Below, one piece after another: positions 8,213 through 15,703 of a stretch of 64,000 nt of DNA; position 1 is the first letter of the stretch; each line of letters starts with the position of its first letter. Below the pieces are notes generated by a model. The model was given only the letters and a program-made list of their open reading frames with translations. It made no database searches and had not been told where the DNA came from. The translations under genes and the position numbers were made by a program. Source of the DNA: Pseudophaeobacter sp965641885 (lineage in GTDB: Bacteria > Pseudomonadota > Alphaproteobacteria > Rhodobacterales > Rhodobacteraceae); contig OZ282574.1 of the NCBI GenBank assembly GCA_965641885.1, forward strand, positions 3,968,001 through 4,032,000, given 5' to 3'.

Positions 8213-9489
8213 TCGTCTTTCCCTTTCGGCTTTGGCGCGTCTTTGCGGGTCATGTTTGGCGCGGGGTTCATTTCATCGCCGCCAGGCAAGGGCGGCAGTC
8301 CAACCTTTTTGCGCCCCTCATTCGGGCTATAGATCGGCCCGCCAACCGCCTTGGTCACCGCCTCGATCTGGTCTTTGATCGTGGGTTGCAGCAGCGCCCC
8401 AAAATCATGGCGCAGGAACATGCCGCGCTCACGCTCGCCGCGCGTCAGCACCGACATGGCCAGCGTTTCCTCTGCCAGTCCAGACCAGTGCAGCAGGCAG
8501 TCGGTCAGATAGTCGATCGCCTGTTGTTCGCCGTTTGCCTTCACGCCGTTTTCCAGCATCTGCAACTTGCTGGGCGGCATGCGGTAGATCGTGGCCAATT
8601 GTTCGCGATCGAATTTGCGACTGGCCAAAAGCTCCTGATCCGCCGCTGTCAGATCCAGACTTTTTATATCATCATCCGGCCCCAAAACTGGAATGCCATC
8701 CGAGTGCGGATTGGTCAGATGCTCTTTCAAGCGCCGCGCGTTGCGTGTCCGCGCATCATCATCCTCATAGTTATCGCCCAGCTTCAAAAAGGCCTTGGCA
8801 TGCGCGCCAGAGACCGATCGCACCGCCGCCTCTTGACCTGCAAAAGCCAATCCGACGCTCTCAGAGGCGACCTGCAGGGGAGACCGGCCCGTCCAGCCAT
8901 CCAATGCCAGATAGCGCAGATGCACCATCGACCGGCTGGCCGCGCGCCGCTGATCCCCTGCCCCATCGGTGAAGTCATAGAACCGCGACCGGCCAGCGCG
9001 CAGCATGGTGCAGGCGTCCTGGTCAATCGTCTCGATCAGCTCCAGCTCGCCGCCGCCATCGCGCGGCCCATAGGCATAGGCATTGCCCCGCAGTGCCCAG
9101 GCATAGATCAGGGCAAAGCGCATCACCTTTGCCGGCACTCCGTCAGAGGCCTCGACATTCAGCAGATATGCCGCCGGATGATCCCGCACACGCACCTCTT
9201 GCCCGTCACCCTTGCGCTGCCAAAGCTTCAGCGGCACCTTGGCCAGATCCCCGGCTATATTGTTGCAGCAGGAAAACACAGTCGCATGTTGTTCGCCCCG
9301 TTGCGGCGTGACGCGCGGCAAATTCTTGGCAAGCCGCGCGCCAGAGCTGCCCCAGCCAATGTCATTCAACCAAGGCTCTGGCGTCATGGTGCCCGAGGTC
9401 GCGGCCTCGGCAGACATGACAGGCGGCTCGACCCGCTGCGCAACAGTCTCATCTGAACCGCGCGCAATATCCCATCCTAAGATCCTCAT
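8209..9489 (-). CDS. Phage portal protein, HK97 family
   Basis: 426 residues. Conserved features include VFSCCNNIAGDLAKVPLKLW near residue 90, RDGGGELELIETID, the wing region, and GQEAAVRSVSGAHAKAFLKL. The segment EQLATIYRMPPSKLQM matches the HK97 portal signature in which PP follows the crown helix. The portal ring is the DNA gate at one capsid vertex and the dock for terminase. It overlaps both terL (4 bases) and the protease gene (4 bases), so the terminase-portal-protease block is translationally coupled. Confidence 0.92.
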   Translation of the reverse strand: MRILGWDIARGSDETVAQRVEPPVMSAEAATSGTMTPEPWLNDIGWGSSGARLAKNLPRVTPQRGEQHATVFSCCNNIAGDLAKVPLKLWQRKGDGQEVRVRDHPAAYLLNVEASDGVPAKVMRFALIYAWALRGNAYAYGPRDGGGELELIETIDQDACTMLRAGRSRFYDFTDGAGDQRRAASRSMVHLRYLALDGWTGRSPLQVASESVGLAFAGQEAAVRSVSGAHAKAFLKLGDNYEDDDARTRNARRLKEHLTNPHSDGIPVLGPDDDIKSLDLTAADQELLASRKFDREQLATIYRMPPSKLQMLENGVKANGEQQAIDYLTDCLLHWSGLAEETLAMSVLTRGERERGMFLRHDFGALLQPTIKDQIEAVTKAVGGPIYSPNEGRKKVGLPPLPGGDEMNPAPNMTRKDAPKPKGKDE

Positions 9490-11153
9490 ACCACCTCGAC
9501 TTCCCTTGCCTTGCGTTTCTGTTCGCCCGCCTCGGCGCGCCCCAGCGCCATGATCGCGGCCACCGCCGCATCGATCCGGCCCGATGATTTCTTTTTGTTT
9601 GGCTTCACGTTTTCCGAGGCGTCCTCATCGCGGTGAACATTGCCAACCTGCCAGGCCAGCATTGGATTGCCGCCGTGGCGGATCTTGTTTTCCATGACCT
9701 TCTCTTCAAACCGCTTCATTGGGTTTGACATCGACTGATAGCCCTGCCGGTGTTCCACCATCGGGAACCGGCGCTTGTCCAATTTGTCCGCCAGATACTT
9801 CATGCCCCAGGGATCATAGGCCACCTCTTGCAGATCAAAGTTCTGCCGTATCCACTCCAGCCGCGTGGCCAGCTCGTCCTCATCGATCGTGCCGCCCTTG
9901 TGGATCTCCAGCCAGCCCTCATCACGCCAACCGACATACTCGCGCTTTTCCGACTGCGCCCGCTGGATAAAGCCTTTCGGCCCCTCTGGCAGGAAGGTGA
10001 AAGCCACCAGGTAGATCAGCCCATCCACCGGCACCGCGATCACGATCGCCGTGGTATCGATCTTGTTTGACAGATCCAGCCCCACCCAGGCCTTGCGGCC
10101 ATAGAGCTTGCGAATATCGAAGGGCGCGCAGGCCGTGCCTTTGTCCCAAATATCGCGATCAATCCAGGTCTCTGCGCCCTCGGTCCAGAGGTTCAGGTGG
10201 AACCTTTTGAAATTGGGCATGCGCCCCGCGATCGCCAGCGCCTTTTTCAGCGTGGACTGCATCGCATCGATCTTTTTGCTGACCCCAAGATTAGGATTGC
10301 CCATCGCCCAGAACTGCGGATCAGCCGGGTCGCAATCCGCTGGCGGCTCGGCAATGAAGCCAAAAAAGGAATCGTCTTTGACTGCATCGCGCAAAACGCT
10401 TTCGCCGTAGTCGCGCAGCTCGCCGCACAAAGACGCACGATCCTGTCCGGCTGTGGTGATCACCCAATCGATCGGTTGCGCGCGGGCAATCATGCTTTCA
10501 ACAATCGTGTCTGCCAGTTCGCGATCGGTCCAGCGGTGCATTTCGTCCCGCGCCAGAAAGCTGGGATTGATCCCATCCGAAGAATCTCCGTCACGGCTCA
10601 GGCAGGCAATCAACCCGTCTGTTTTGGCGGTCTCGATCGCGCCGCGTGACACATCCATGAATTGCTTCAAAAGCGGTGATCGCTTGATCATCCGTTTCAT
10701 TTCTTTGAACAGCAGCCCCGCCTGGTTCTTTGTGGTGGCAGCGCAATATCCCTGCGGCGCGGCCTCGCCATCAAACAACTGCGTGAACAGCATCGGCACC
10801 GCCGTGTCCGTGGTCTTGCCGTTTTTCTTGCCAACCTGGTGATAGGTGGACTGGAACCGGCGCAGGCCGGTTTCCGATCGCTTCCAGCCAAAGACAGACC
10901 CATGCCGGAACTCTTGCCAGGGTTCCAGCTTCAACGGCTGGCCCGCCATCGGGCCGGTTGTGTGTTGCAGCATGCTGGCCCAGTTGATGATCCGGCTGGC
11001 CGCTTGGCAGTCAAAGAACAAGCCGCGATCTGCGCCGGTTTCCAGATCCATCAGATGGCGCTCGCAAGCCATCCGCACCAGATCACCAGCGACGATATCA
11101 CCCTCAAGAACCCCCAGCGCATAGCGGCTGACAGGGTGGTCAATTGGTTCCAT
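9486..11153 (-). CDS. terL: Terminase large subunit
   Basis: Start chosen at the ATG at 11153 (MEPIDHPVSRYALGVLEGDI), overlapping the small subunit gene by 14 bases; 555 residues. The ATPase domain has a Walker A-like GKKNGKT at residues 108-114 and a Walker B region at FLARDEMHRW. The C-terminal RNase H-like nuclease has WVGLDLSNKIDTTAIV with the first catalytic aspartate, a second acidic site in VAYDPWGMKYLADKL and a final one in SSGRIDAAVAAIMALG. It packages DNA into the prohead using ATP and cuts it. It belongs to the Terminase_1 type that pairs with P27-like small subunits. Confidence 0.93.
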   Translation of the reverse strand: MEPIDHPVSRYALGVLEGDIVAGDLVRMACERHLMDLETGADRGLFFDCQAASRIINWASMLQHTTGPMAGQPLKLEPWQEFRHGSVFGWKRSETGLRRFQSTYHQVGKKNGKTTDTAVPMLFTQLFDGEAAPQGYCAATTKNQAGLLFKEMKRMIKRSPLLKQFMDVSRGAIETAKTDGLIACLSRDGDSSDGINPSFLARDEMHRWTDRELADTIVESMIARAQPIDWVITTAGQDRASLCGELRDYGESVLRDAVKDDSFFGFIAEPPADCDPADPQFWAMGNPNLGVSKKIDAMQSTLKKALAIAGRMPNFKRFHLNLWTEGAETWIDRDIWDKGTACAPFDIRKLYGRKAWVGLDLSNKIDTTAIVIAVPVDGLIYLVAFTFLPEGPKGFIQRAQSEKREYVGWRDEGWLEIHKGGTIDEDELATRLEWIRQNFDLQEVAYDPWGMKYLADKLDKRRFPMVEHRQGYQSMSNPMKRFEEKVMENKIRHGGNPMLAWQVGNVHRDEDASENVKPNKKKSSGRIDAAVAAIMALGRAEAGEQKRKAREVEVV

Positions 11154-11580
11154 TGAGCTGCGCCATAACCTGATCGAACAGATCCCCCTGGCCCCCATCA
11201 CCCAAGCGCGCCGCATCAACCGGGCTCAGACCGAACAAGGCCGCGTCCCGCCGCATCGCCGTCATGGCCGTTTCCTGCAGTGTCAGCGCAGGGTGCTTGC
11301 GTTTCTGGTTGCCGTTGCGCCCCTCGCCAGTGTCATAGAACTGGCCTTCCATCGCCACGGTATTGGTCGAGGTGATAAAGTTTGACACCGCCGCGCAGTA
11401 GCTGGCGAACTGGTATTTGTAGAGCAATTCCATCCGCTCCTTCTTCACCAGTTCCGGCACCAGCTCGTCCCAAACATCACGCGCCAGATCATCCAGGAAG
11501 TCTGGCGCAGTTGGGATCTCCTTTTGAATATCCCCTTTCATCGGGATGACATTTTGTAGATCCGGCTTGCGTCCTTTCAT
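11140..11580 (-). CDS. terS: Terminase small subunit, P27 family
   Basis: 146 residues beginning MKGRKPDLQNVIPMKGDI, the GRKP start typical of P27-family small terminase subunits. It continues with PDFLDDLARDVWDELVPELV and a C-terminal helix with LFGLSPVDAARL. The family recognises the packaging site and recruits the large subunit. It lies between the HNH gene and terL, overlapping terL by 14 bases. The 109 bases between it and HNH hold no gene and would be a natural place for a cos site, though none can be recognised by eye. Confidence 0.9.
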   Translation of the reverse strand: MKGRKPDLQNVIPMKGDIQKEIPTAPDFLDDLARDVWDELVPELVKKERMELLYKYQFASYCAAVSNFITSTNTVAMEGQFYDTGEGRNGNQKRKHPALTLQETAMTAMRRDAALFGLSPVDAARLGDGGQGDLFDQVMAQLNGTN

Positions 11581-11689
11581 CTCTCATCCCTCCTTTCAAA
11601 GTGGGTTTTTTTCTCCAATTTCCCGATCGCGTAAGAAAAGGTTATCCGGCCGGTTTAGGCTAAGTGGCGTCAGTTTTGAGATGCCCCCC

Positions 11690-12070
11690 CTATTGGTGGA
11701 ACACCTCGCGAGCAGTCTTTCGGCTGTGGCAGCGATGGCAGAGGCTCTGCCAATTCGACCGATCCCAGAACAATTGCCTGTCACCCTTGTGCGGCGTGAT
11801 GTGATCCACGTCCGTGGCCTCCACAACAACGCCCAACTCATCGCAATCTCGACAGACTGGATGGGCGCGCAAGTGAACCAAGCGCGCCGCCTTCCATTTA
11901 GGATCTGCATAGAGCCGCCGAGCTGTGATCGCTGCCGCCGAGGTCTGCGCCTTTTTCCGCCGCGCCTTCAGCTTGGCCTTGCGCGCCGCCTCGTGTTCCT
12001 CGCAATGCGACAGCCCAGGCAATGCGATATCCTCGCAGCCTGCAGCCACGCAGATCTTGGATTGCGCCAC
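11690..12070 (-). CDS. HNH endonuclease, terminase-associated
   Basis: 126 residues. A cysteine pair at the start (CVAAGCED ... LSHCEEHEAARK) is followed by the HNH core: CRDCDELGVVVEATDVDHIT, then HKGDRQLFWDRSNWQSLCHR and CHSRKTAREV. The DH of VDHI, the N of RSNW and the final HRCHSRKT provide the beta-beta-alpha metal site. In HK97-like phages an HNH protein coded next to terminase is needed for cos cleavage and packaging, so this one probably works with TerS/TerL. It is the first gene of the late block as seen here. Confidence 0.9.
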   Translation of the reverse strand: MAQSKICVAAGCEDIALPGLSHCEEHEAARKAKLKARRKKAQTSAAAITARRLYADPKWKAARLVHLRAHPVCRDCDELGVVVEATDVDHITPHKGDRQLFWDRSNWQSLCHRCHSRKTAREVFHQ

Positions 12071-12808
12071 CGGATAACCCCAACAATGTTTGAAAGCCTA
12101 CAACGCAAAAACGCCCGCCGGTTTCCCGTGGGCGCATGTGTTGATGATGCAAATCTACTCGCATGCCGATGAGGTAAGCGTCAAGAACAGATTGGGCGGA
12201 CAACAGACCTTCGCTGCGCTTCCCACCAACGGCAGAAATGCGCAGATTGTGTTGAAAAACTCGAGAAATTCACGCCTCCATTTTCAAGTCAAAACCCGCT
12301 CATTGGAAAATGATGACCGTGTTCGCACTGAGAGGGCTGTCAGAGCCGAATAAATAGCCAATTCATTGATTTGGCCGCCCCTAGTCAAGGTTTTCCACTG
12401 GCAGTTCAAAACGAAGTTTGTCAGCGCTTTTGACTGAAAACAGAGATTTTCAACACAATCCGCAGGTTGCGGGTTTTGCAAAGTCGAGCAGATGGATCAC
12501 ACTTGCTACTCGGACTGGCTTTATAATTCTGCAGTCTCAGCCCGTATTGCCGCCGATCGCTGCGTGAGCGAAGTCAGAAACCGCAGAAGTTTTAACTCTG
12601 GGGACGAAACCGCCGCTCCTGTCGCTGAGTTCAAAGACGACAGGAAGCACTTAGTTGCCCTTTATCTTTACCGCAGCATCTGTGTTGGCCTGCAGCCAAG
12701 ACTACAGTGAGATGAAAGATATATAGACTTGTGCAAGGCCCAAATGCGCGGGATACAGTTTTCATTCCAGTGCGAAACTGGGTGACAGGACAATAGCAGG
12801 AAGCAGCA
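12071..12808. other. 738-base gene-poor segment between phage late genes and cargo
   Basis: No convincing gene. It holds an imperfect inverted-repeat element (12245-12460) and a stretch at about 12490-12710 that is open in one frame but has no ribosome site or recognisable sequence. The promoter of the TIR gene must lie in its right end. Base composition falls from GC-rich to AT-richer across it, marking the edge of the cargo segment. Confidence 0.6.
12245..12460. repeat. MITE-like imperfect long inverted repeat
   Basis: Three blocks on the left are repeated inverted on the right in mirror order. The first is GATTGTGTTGAAAA at 12245-12258 against 12447-12460. The second is TTTTCAAGTCAAAACCCGCT at 12281-12300 against 12423-12440 (two single-base gaps). 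The third is CATTGGAAAA at 12301-12310 against CAGTGGAAAA at 12391-12400. The element is about 216 bases and has no coding capacity. The outer ends look like insertion-sequence termini, so it may be a MITE or the internally deleted remnant of an IS. No clear target duplication was found. Confidence 0.6.
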
Positions 12809-13690
12809 ATGGCAATTTTCATAAGTTACTCCCACGAAGACAGTGATTTCGTGGACATCCTCGCTGCTAACTTGGTCCAAGCAAAACATCACGTATGGAT
12901 GGATCGATGGGAGCTTAACGTTGGCGATTCTCTCACGAGCAAGATCGAGGAAAACCTGACGGAATCGGATGCCATAATTTTAGTCCTTTCCAAAGCGTCG
13001 ACGGCTTCGAATTGGTGTCGGCGCGAATTGAATGCAGGCCTAGTGAGAGAGCTAGAGGAGAAGCGCACAGTTGTACTGCCTGCCGTGATTGATGATTGTG
13101 AAATACCTTTATTCTTGCGTGACAAGCTTTACGCGGATTTTAGAAAAAGCCCTGACAAAGCCTTTGACCTGATTGACAGATCGTTGGCCAAGATATCCAA
13201 TCCAACAATGTCTCGCCATGAGAGTCCTGGTTTTCACACGGATTTCTCTATAGATTGGCAGCTTTCAGACAATCCTCAAACAGAGGAAACATGGGGTATT
13301 CGCCTTACGTTCGTGGATCACGGTGAAAAAGTACCTTACGTTTTAGTTAGCGAGTTCAAGGTGTATGACGCCAACGAAACAGAGGTGCTGAATGAGGCGA
13401 TAAAAGAGGACCGGGCATTGGAACTGGCAAACGGTCTCTTGAAAAATGTCGTTGAGGAGGAAAAGAAGAAACCTCTCTCTGGGATTTTAACAGACAACAT
13501 AACAAAATTTGTCGCCTGGCAGGTCCAATTGGATAAGAATGTCAATTTCCTTGTAGTATACTCTTACCGCCGACTGGGCATCGACAATGGCATGGATACC
13601 GCTGTCCATCTAGGAAACAACTTGAGGAGGGCATACAATCATATCTCTGGCATTCTCAAAAATCAAGAAAAGCAACGCAAGACGGAGTGA
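12809..13690 (+). CDS. TIR-domain protein, probable NAD-consuming defence effector
   Basis: 293 residues. Residues 1 to about 135 form a bacterial TIR domain: MAIFISYSHEDSDFVDILAA (strand A and helix), VWMDRWELNVGDSL (BB loop), AIILVLSKAST and NWCRREL, where Glu73 is the expected catalytic glutamate of TIR NADases. Residues about 150-293 are a different, beta-rich domain I do not recognise, perhaps the sensor or an oligomerisation part. The gene stands alone on the plus strand, convergent with the HEPN gene. Its AT content is higher than that of the phage late genes. TIR proteins in prophages often act in abortive infection; the NADase activity is inferred from the motif. Confidence 0.85.
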   Translation: MAIFISYSHEDSDFVDILAANLVQAKHHVWMDRWELNVGDSLTSKIEENLTESDAIILVLSKASTASNWCRRELNAGLVRELEEKRTVVLPAVIDDCEIPLFLRDKLYADFRKSPDKAFDLIDRSLAKISNPTMSRHESPGFHTDFSIDWQLSDNPQTEETWGIRLTFVDHGEKVPYVLVSEFKVYDANETEVLNEAIKEDRALELANGLLKNVVEEEKKKPLSGILTDNITKFVAWQVQLDKNVNFLVVYSYRRLGIDNGMDTAVHLGNNLRRAYNHISGILKNQEKQRKTE

Positions 13691-13783
13691 ACGGCAGGTA
13701 CTTCTCATACTGATTTACATTCGAGCCCTGCGCCATAGATGACGGCGACCTGCAGTATCTAAAAATTTCTGAAAACCTATGAT

Positions 13784-14386
13784 TTACGATGACATTTTTT
13801 CGTCAATTGCAAGAGCAAGATCCATCATGATAGTAAGCACAGCACTTTCATAGGTCTTATAATATGAAAATTCAGGGATGATATCTCTTTCTCCATGGGC
13901 AATTTTATTTCGACGGTTGACAAGTGTCGAGATCGCTCTGTTATGAGACTGAAGAGAAGGAATGTCGATATCAGCGTCTCCAAGCAAGCGTTGCAGCGTG
14001 GCAGGCCAAAGGTTGGATTCGGTATCCACGTCCGGGAATGTAACTGAGCTACTCAAGACATCGACCTCAAAACTCCTAATCTTTTCGATAAAATCTAGGG
14101 GCGGCAAACTTCGCATCGCCTTCAAGCTAGCTTTCAATGCATAGGCTTGGGTCTTGGCGGGTAAGTCGCTGCAAAGATTTCCTCCGCTCTGAAGGGTGTC
14201 AAAGTAAACGGTGAGTGCGAATTTACAAAACCCCTCGTAGTGAGCATAAAGCAAAGACCAGGCAGCTCGAAACAAAACGGTTTTCGTTCTGCTGGGAAGG
14301 TTATCAGCTGCCAGAAGAATGCGTAATACTGCCATTTCAGCTTCACGCCATTCTAGATCGTGTTCGATTTCTTGGAAGGGGGTCAT
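13784..14386 (-). CDS. HEPN-domain protein (MAE_28990/MAE_18760-like), putative RNase
   Basis: 200 residues, mostly alpha-helical. The C-terminal part contains VNRRNKIAHGE, an R-x4-H motif (Arg159 to His164) typical of catalytic HEPN RNases. The N-terminal helix pair (RILLAADNLPSRTKTVLFRA, then AHYEGFCK) matches the MAE_28990-type HEPN proteins, in which AHYEGF is a recurring motif. It overlaps the upstream DUF262 gene by 4 bases (ATGA), so the two are translated together. HEPN proteins serve as toxins in toxin-antitoxin and other abortive-infection systems. RNase activity and the role of the pair are inferences. Confidence 0.8.
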   Translation of the reverse strand: MTPFQEIEHDLEWREAEMAVLRILLAADNLPSRTKTVLFRAAWSLLYAHYEGFCKFALTVYFDTLQSGGNLCSDLPAKTQAYALKASLKAMRSLPPLDFIEKIRSFEVDVLSSSVTFPDVDTESNLWPATLQRLLGDADIDIPSLQSHNRAISTLVNRRNKIAHGERDIIPEFSYYKTYESAVLTIMMDLALAIDEKMSS

Positions 14387-15435
14387 GCGTCAAGTAGAGC
14401 TGAACGGACAAGCTCTATCCTTGTTTCCATTTTTCCTTTGGAGTTTGCGCCTGGACCGCTGGCGGCCTTGAATTCACTTGTCTCAAACACTTCACTCAGA
14501 GCGTTTTTTAGGTCGTCACCATTTTTCCCATCCACTAGTTCCAGGTTGCCTGCCAACGCTCCGACTACGGCCTCGAAATAGGCCGGAGCAAGGCGCCCAA
14601 AGGCTTCACCATCTCGAGATCTGGAAAATGCCGCGTCGCCAAAAGTTTCTGCAATGAACTTAAAGAATTCCTCAAACTCAGCAACGTCTATCACTGCGTC
14701 AATTCTACTAAATAGCACATCTTCCATAAAATTGTCTAACCATGCGCGAACGCTACCTTTGAACTCGTCTTGATACGCACGGACTGCATAATACCGAAGA
14801 ACCAGCTCTTCATCGGCTCGTTTCTCCAAATCCGGATCAGGGATGCGTGAAGTAGTCGTTTTAAAGTTTTCCAGAGATGCGAGGTGTTGCAACTTTGCAT
14901 AAAAATTCGTTCCGCCTGAAAGCATACGGGATGAGCAATTCCGAATTTCCTGGGCTGAAAGTAACTCACCACCAGTATTAAGCCTCTTGAACATTTCATA
15001 CTTAACGTAATCATCGCCGCTCTTTTTAATAATTACGGCGCGAATTGGGGTTCGCTTCAACCCCAGTCGAATTGACGTGCTGAAATCCTCATATTTCATT
15101 CCATTTATTTCGTCAAGAATATCACACCCTTCAAGAACCAACTCGCCTTGACCAATAGCGTTATGATCAAGGAACTGAATGACCGAACTAGTCCTCTGAA
15201 GCCCATCTATGAGTTCCAGCACGCCATTCTCATCCTCGATTAGAAATATGGGTGGGATTGGTAGTCGAAGTAGTATTGACTCGATCAATCTTGATCGTTG
15301 CTCACGAGACCAACGAAAGAGACGTTGATACTCGGGTTGAATGACAATTTCTCCATCACGGTGAAGATTTAAAATCTCACCAAATGAAAAATCAATTGCC
15401 TCAGTTCTAATCTCTTTACTCTCAATACTTTCCAT
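14383..15435 (-). CDS. DUF262 (GmrS-like) protein paired with HEPN
   Basis: 350 residues. Residues about 15-230 form a DUF262 domain: IQPEYQRLFRWSREQRSRLI, then ILLRLPIPPIFL and the ELIDGLQRTSSV motif that corresponds to the DGQQR nucleotide-binding motif of the ParB/sulfiredoxin-like fold, followed by KYEMFKRLNTGGELLSAQE. The C-terminal 120 residues are helical; there is no DUF1524 HNH nuclease domain (no H-x-x-P pattern seen), unlike full GmrSD restriction enzymes. It is the first gene of a two-gene operon, and the downstream HEPN RNase appears to take the effector place. About 270 gene-free bases upstream hold its promoter. Confidence 0.82.
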   Translation of the reverse strand: MESIESKEIRTEAIDFSFGEILNLHRDGEIVIQPEYQRLFRWSREQRSRLIESILLRLPIPPIFLIEDENGVLELIDGLQRTSSVIQFLDHNAIGQGELVLEGCDILDEINGMKYEDFSTSIRLGLKRTPIRAVIIKKSGDDYVKYEMFKRLNTGGELLSAQEIRNCSSRMLSGGTNFYAKLQHLASLENFKTTTSRIPDPDLEKRADEELVLRYYAVRAYQDEFKGSVRAWLDNFMEDVLFSRIDAVIDVAEFEEFFKFIAETFGDAAFSRSRDGEAFGRLAPAYFEAVVGALAGNLELVDGKNGDDLKNALSEVFETSEFKAASGPGANSKGKMETRIELVRSALLDA

Positions 15436-15703
15436 CGCCGACCTAACTTTCTACTTTTGGCCCATCCTTGGTAGAGATGGGATTCACATCCGCAACAACG
15501 CATCTATCAGAGGGGGTCTCAACCTGAAAGTGTCTTTCGATCAACAAGGTATCGTCCACGTCGGGTCAGGGCCGTTCACGAGGCTTCCTTCCCCTAGAAA
15601 GGGGAGCTTTGGAAAGGGCATTGTATGTGCATAGCAGCCAGAGAGTCCGAACGCCCTCTAAAACGGACGCGACGATTGCGTGATGGAGGAAACGAAGACA
15701 ACT

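Noticed and set aside
12492..12710. A 72-codon open frame between the MITE-like element and the TIR gene
   Set aside because: No ribosome site and no recognisable sequence; the same stretch is open in other frames.
15591..15607. Hairpin TCCCC-TAGAA-GGGGA as terminator of the PD-(D/E)XK gene
   Set aside because: The stem is short and no T tract follows on the minus strand.
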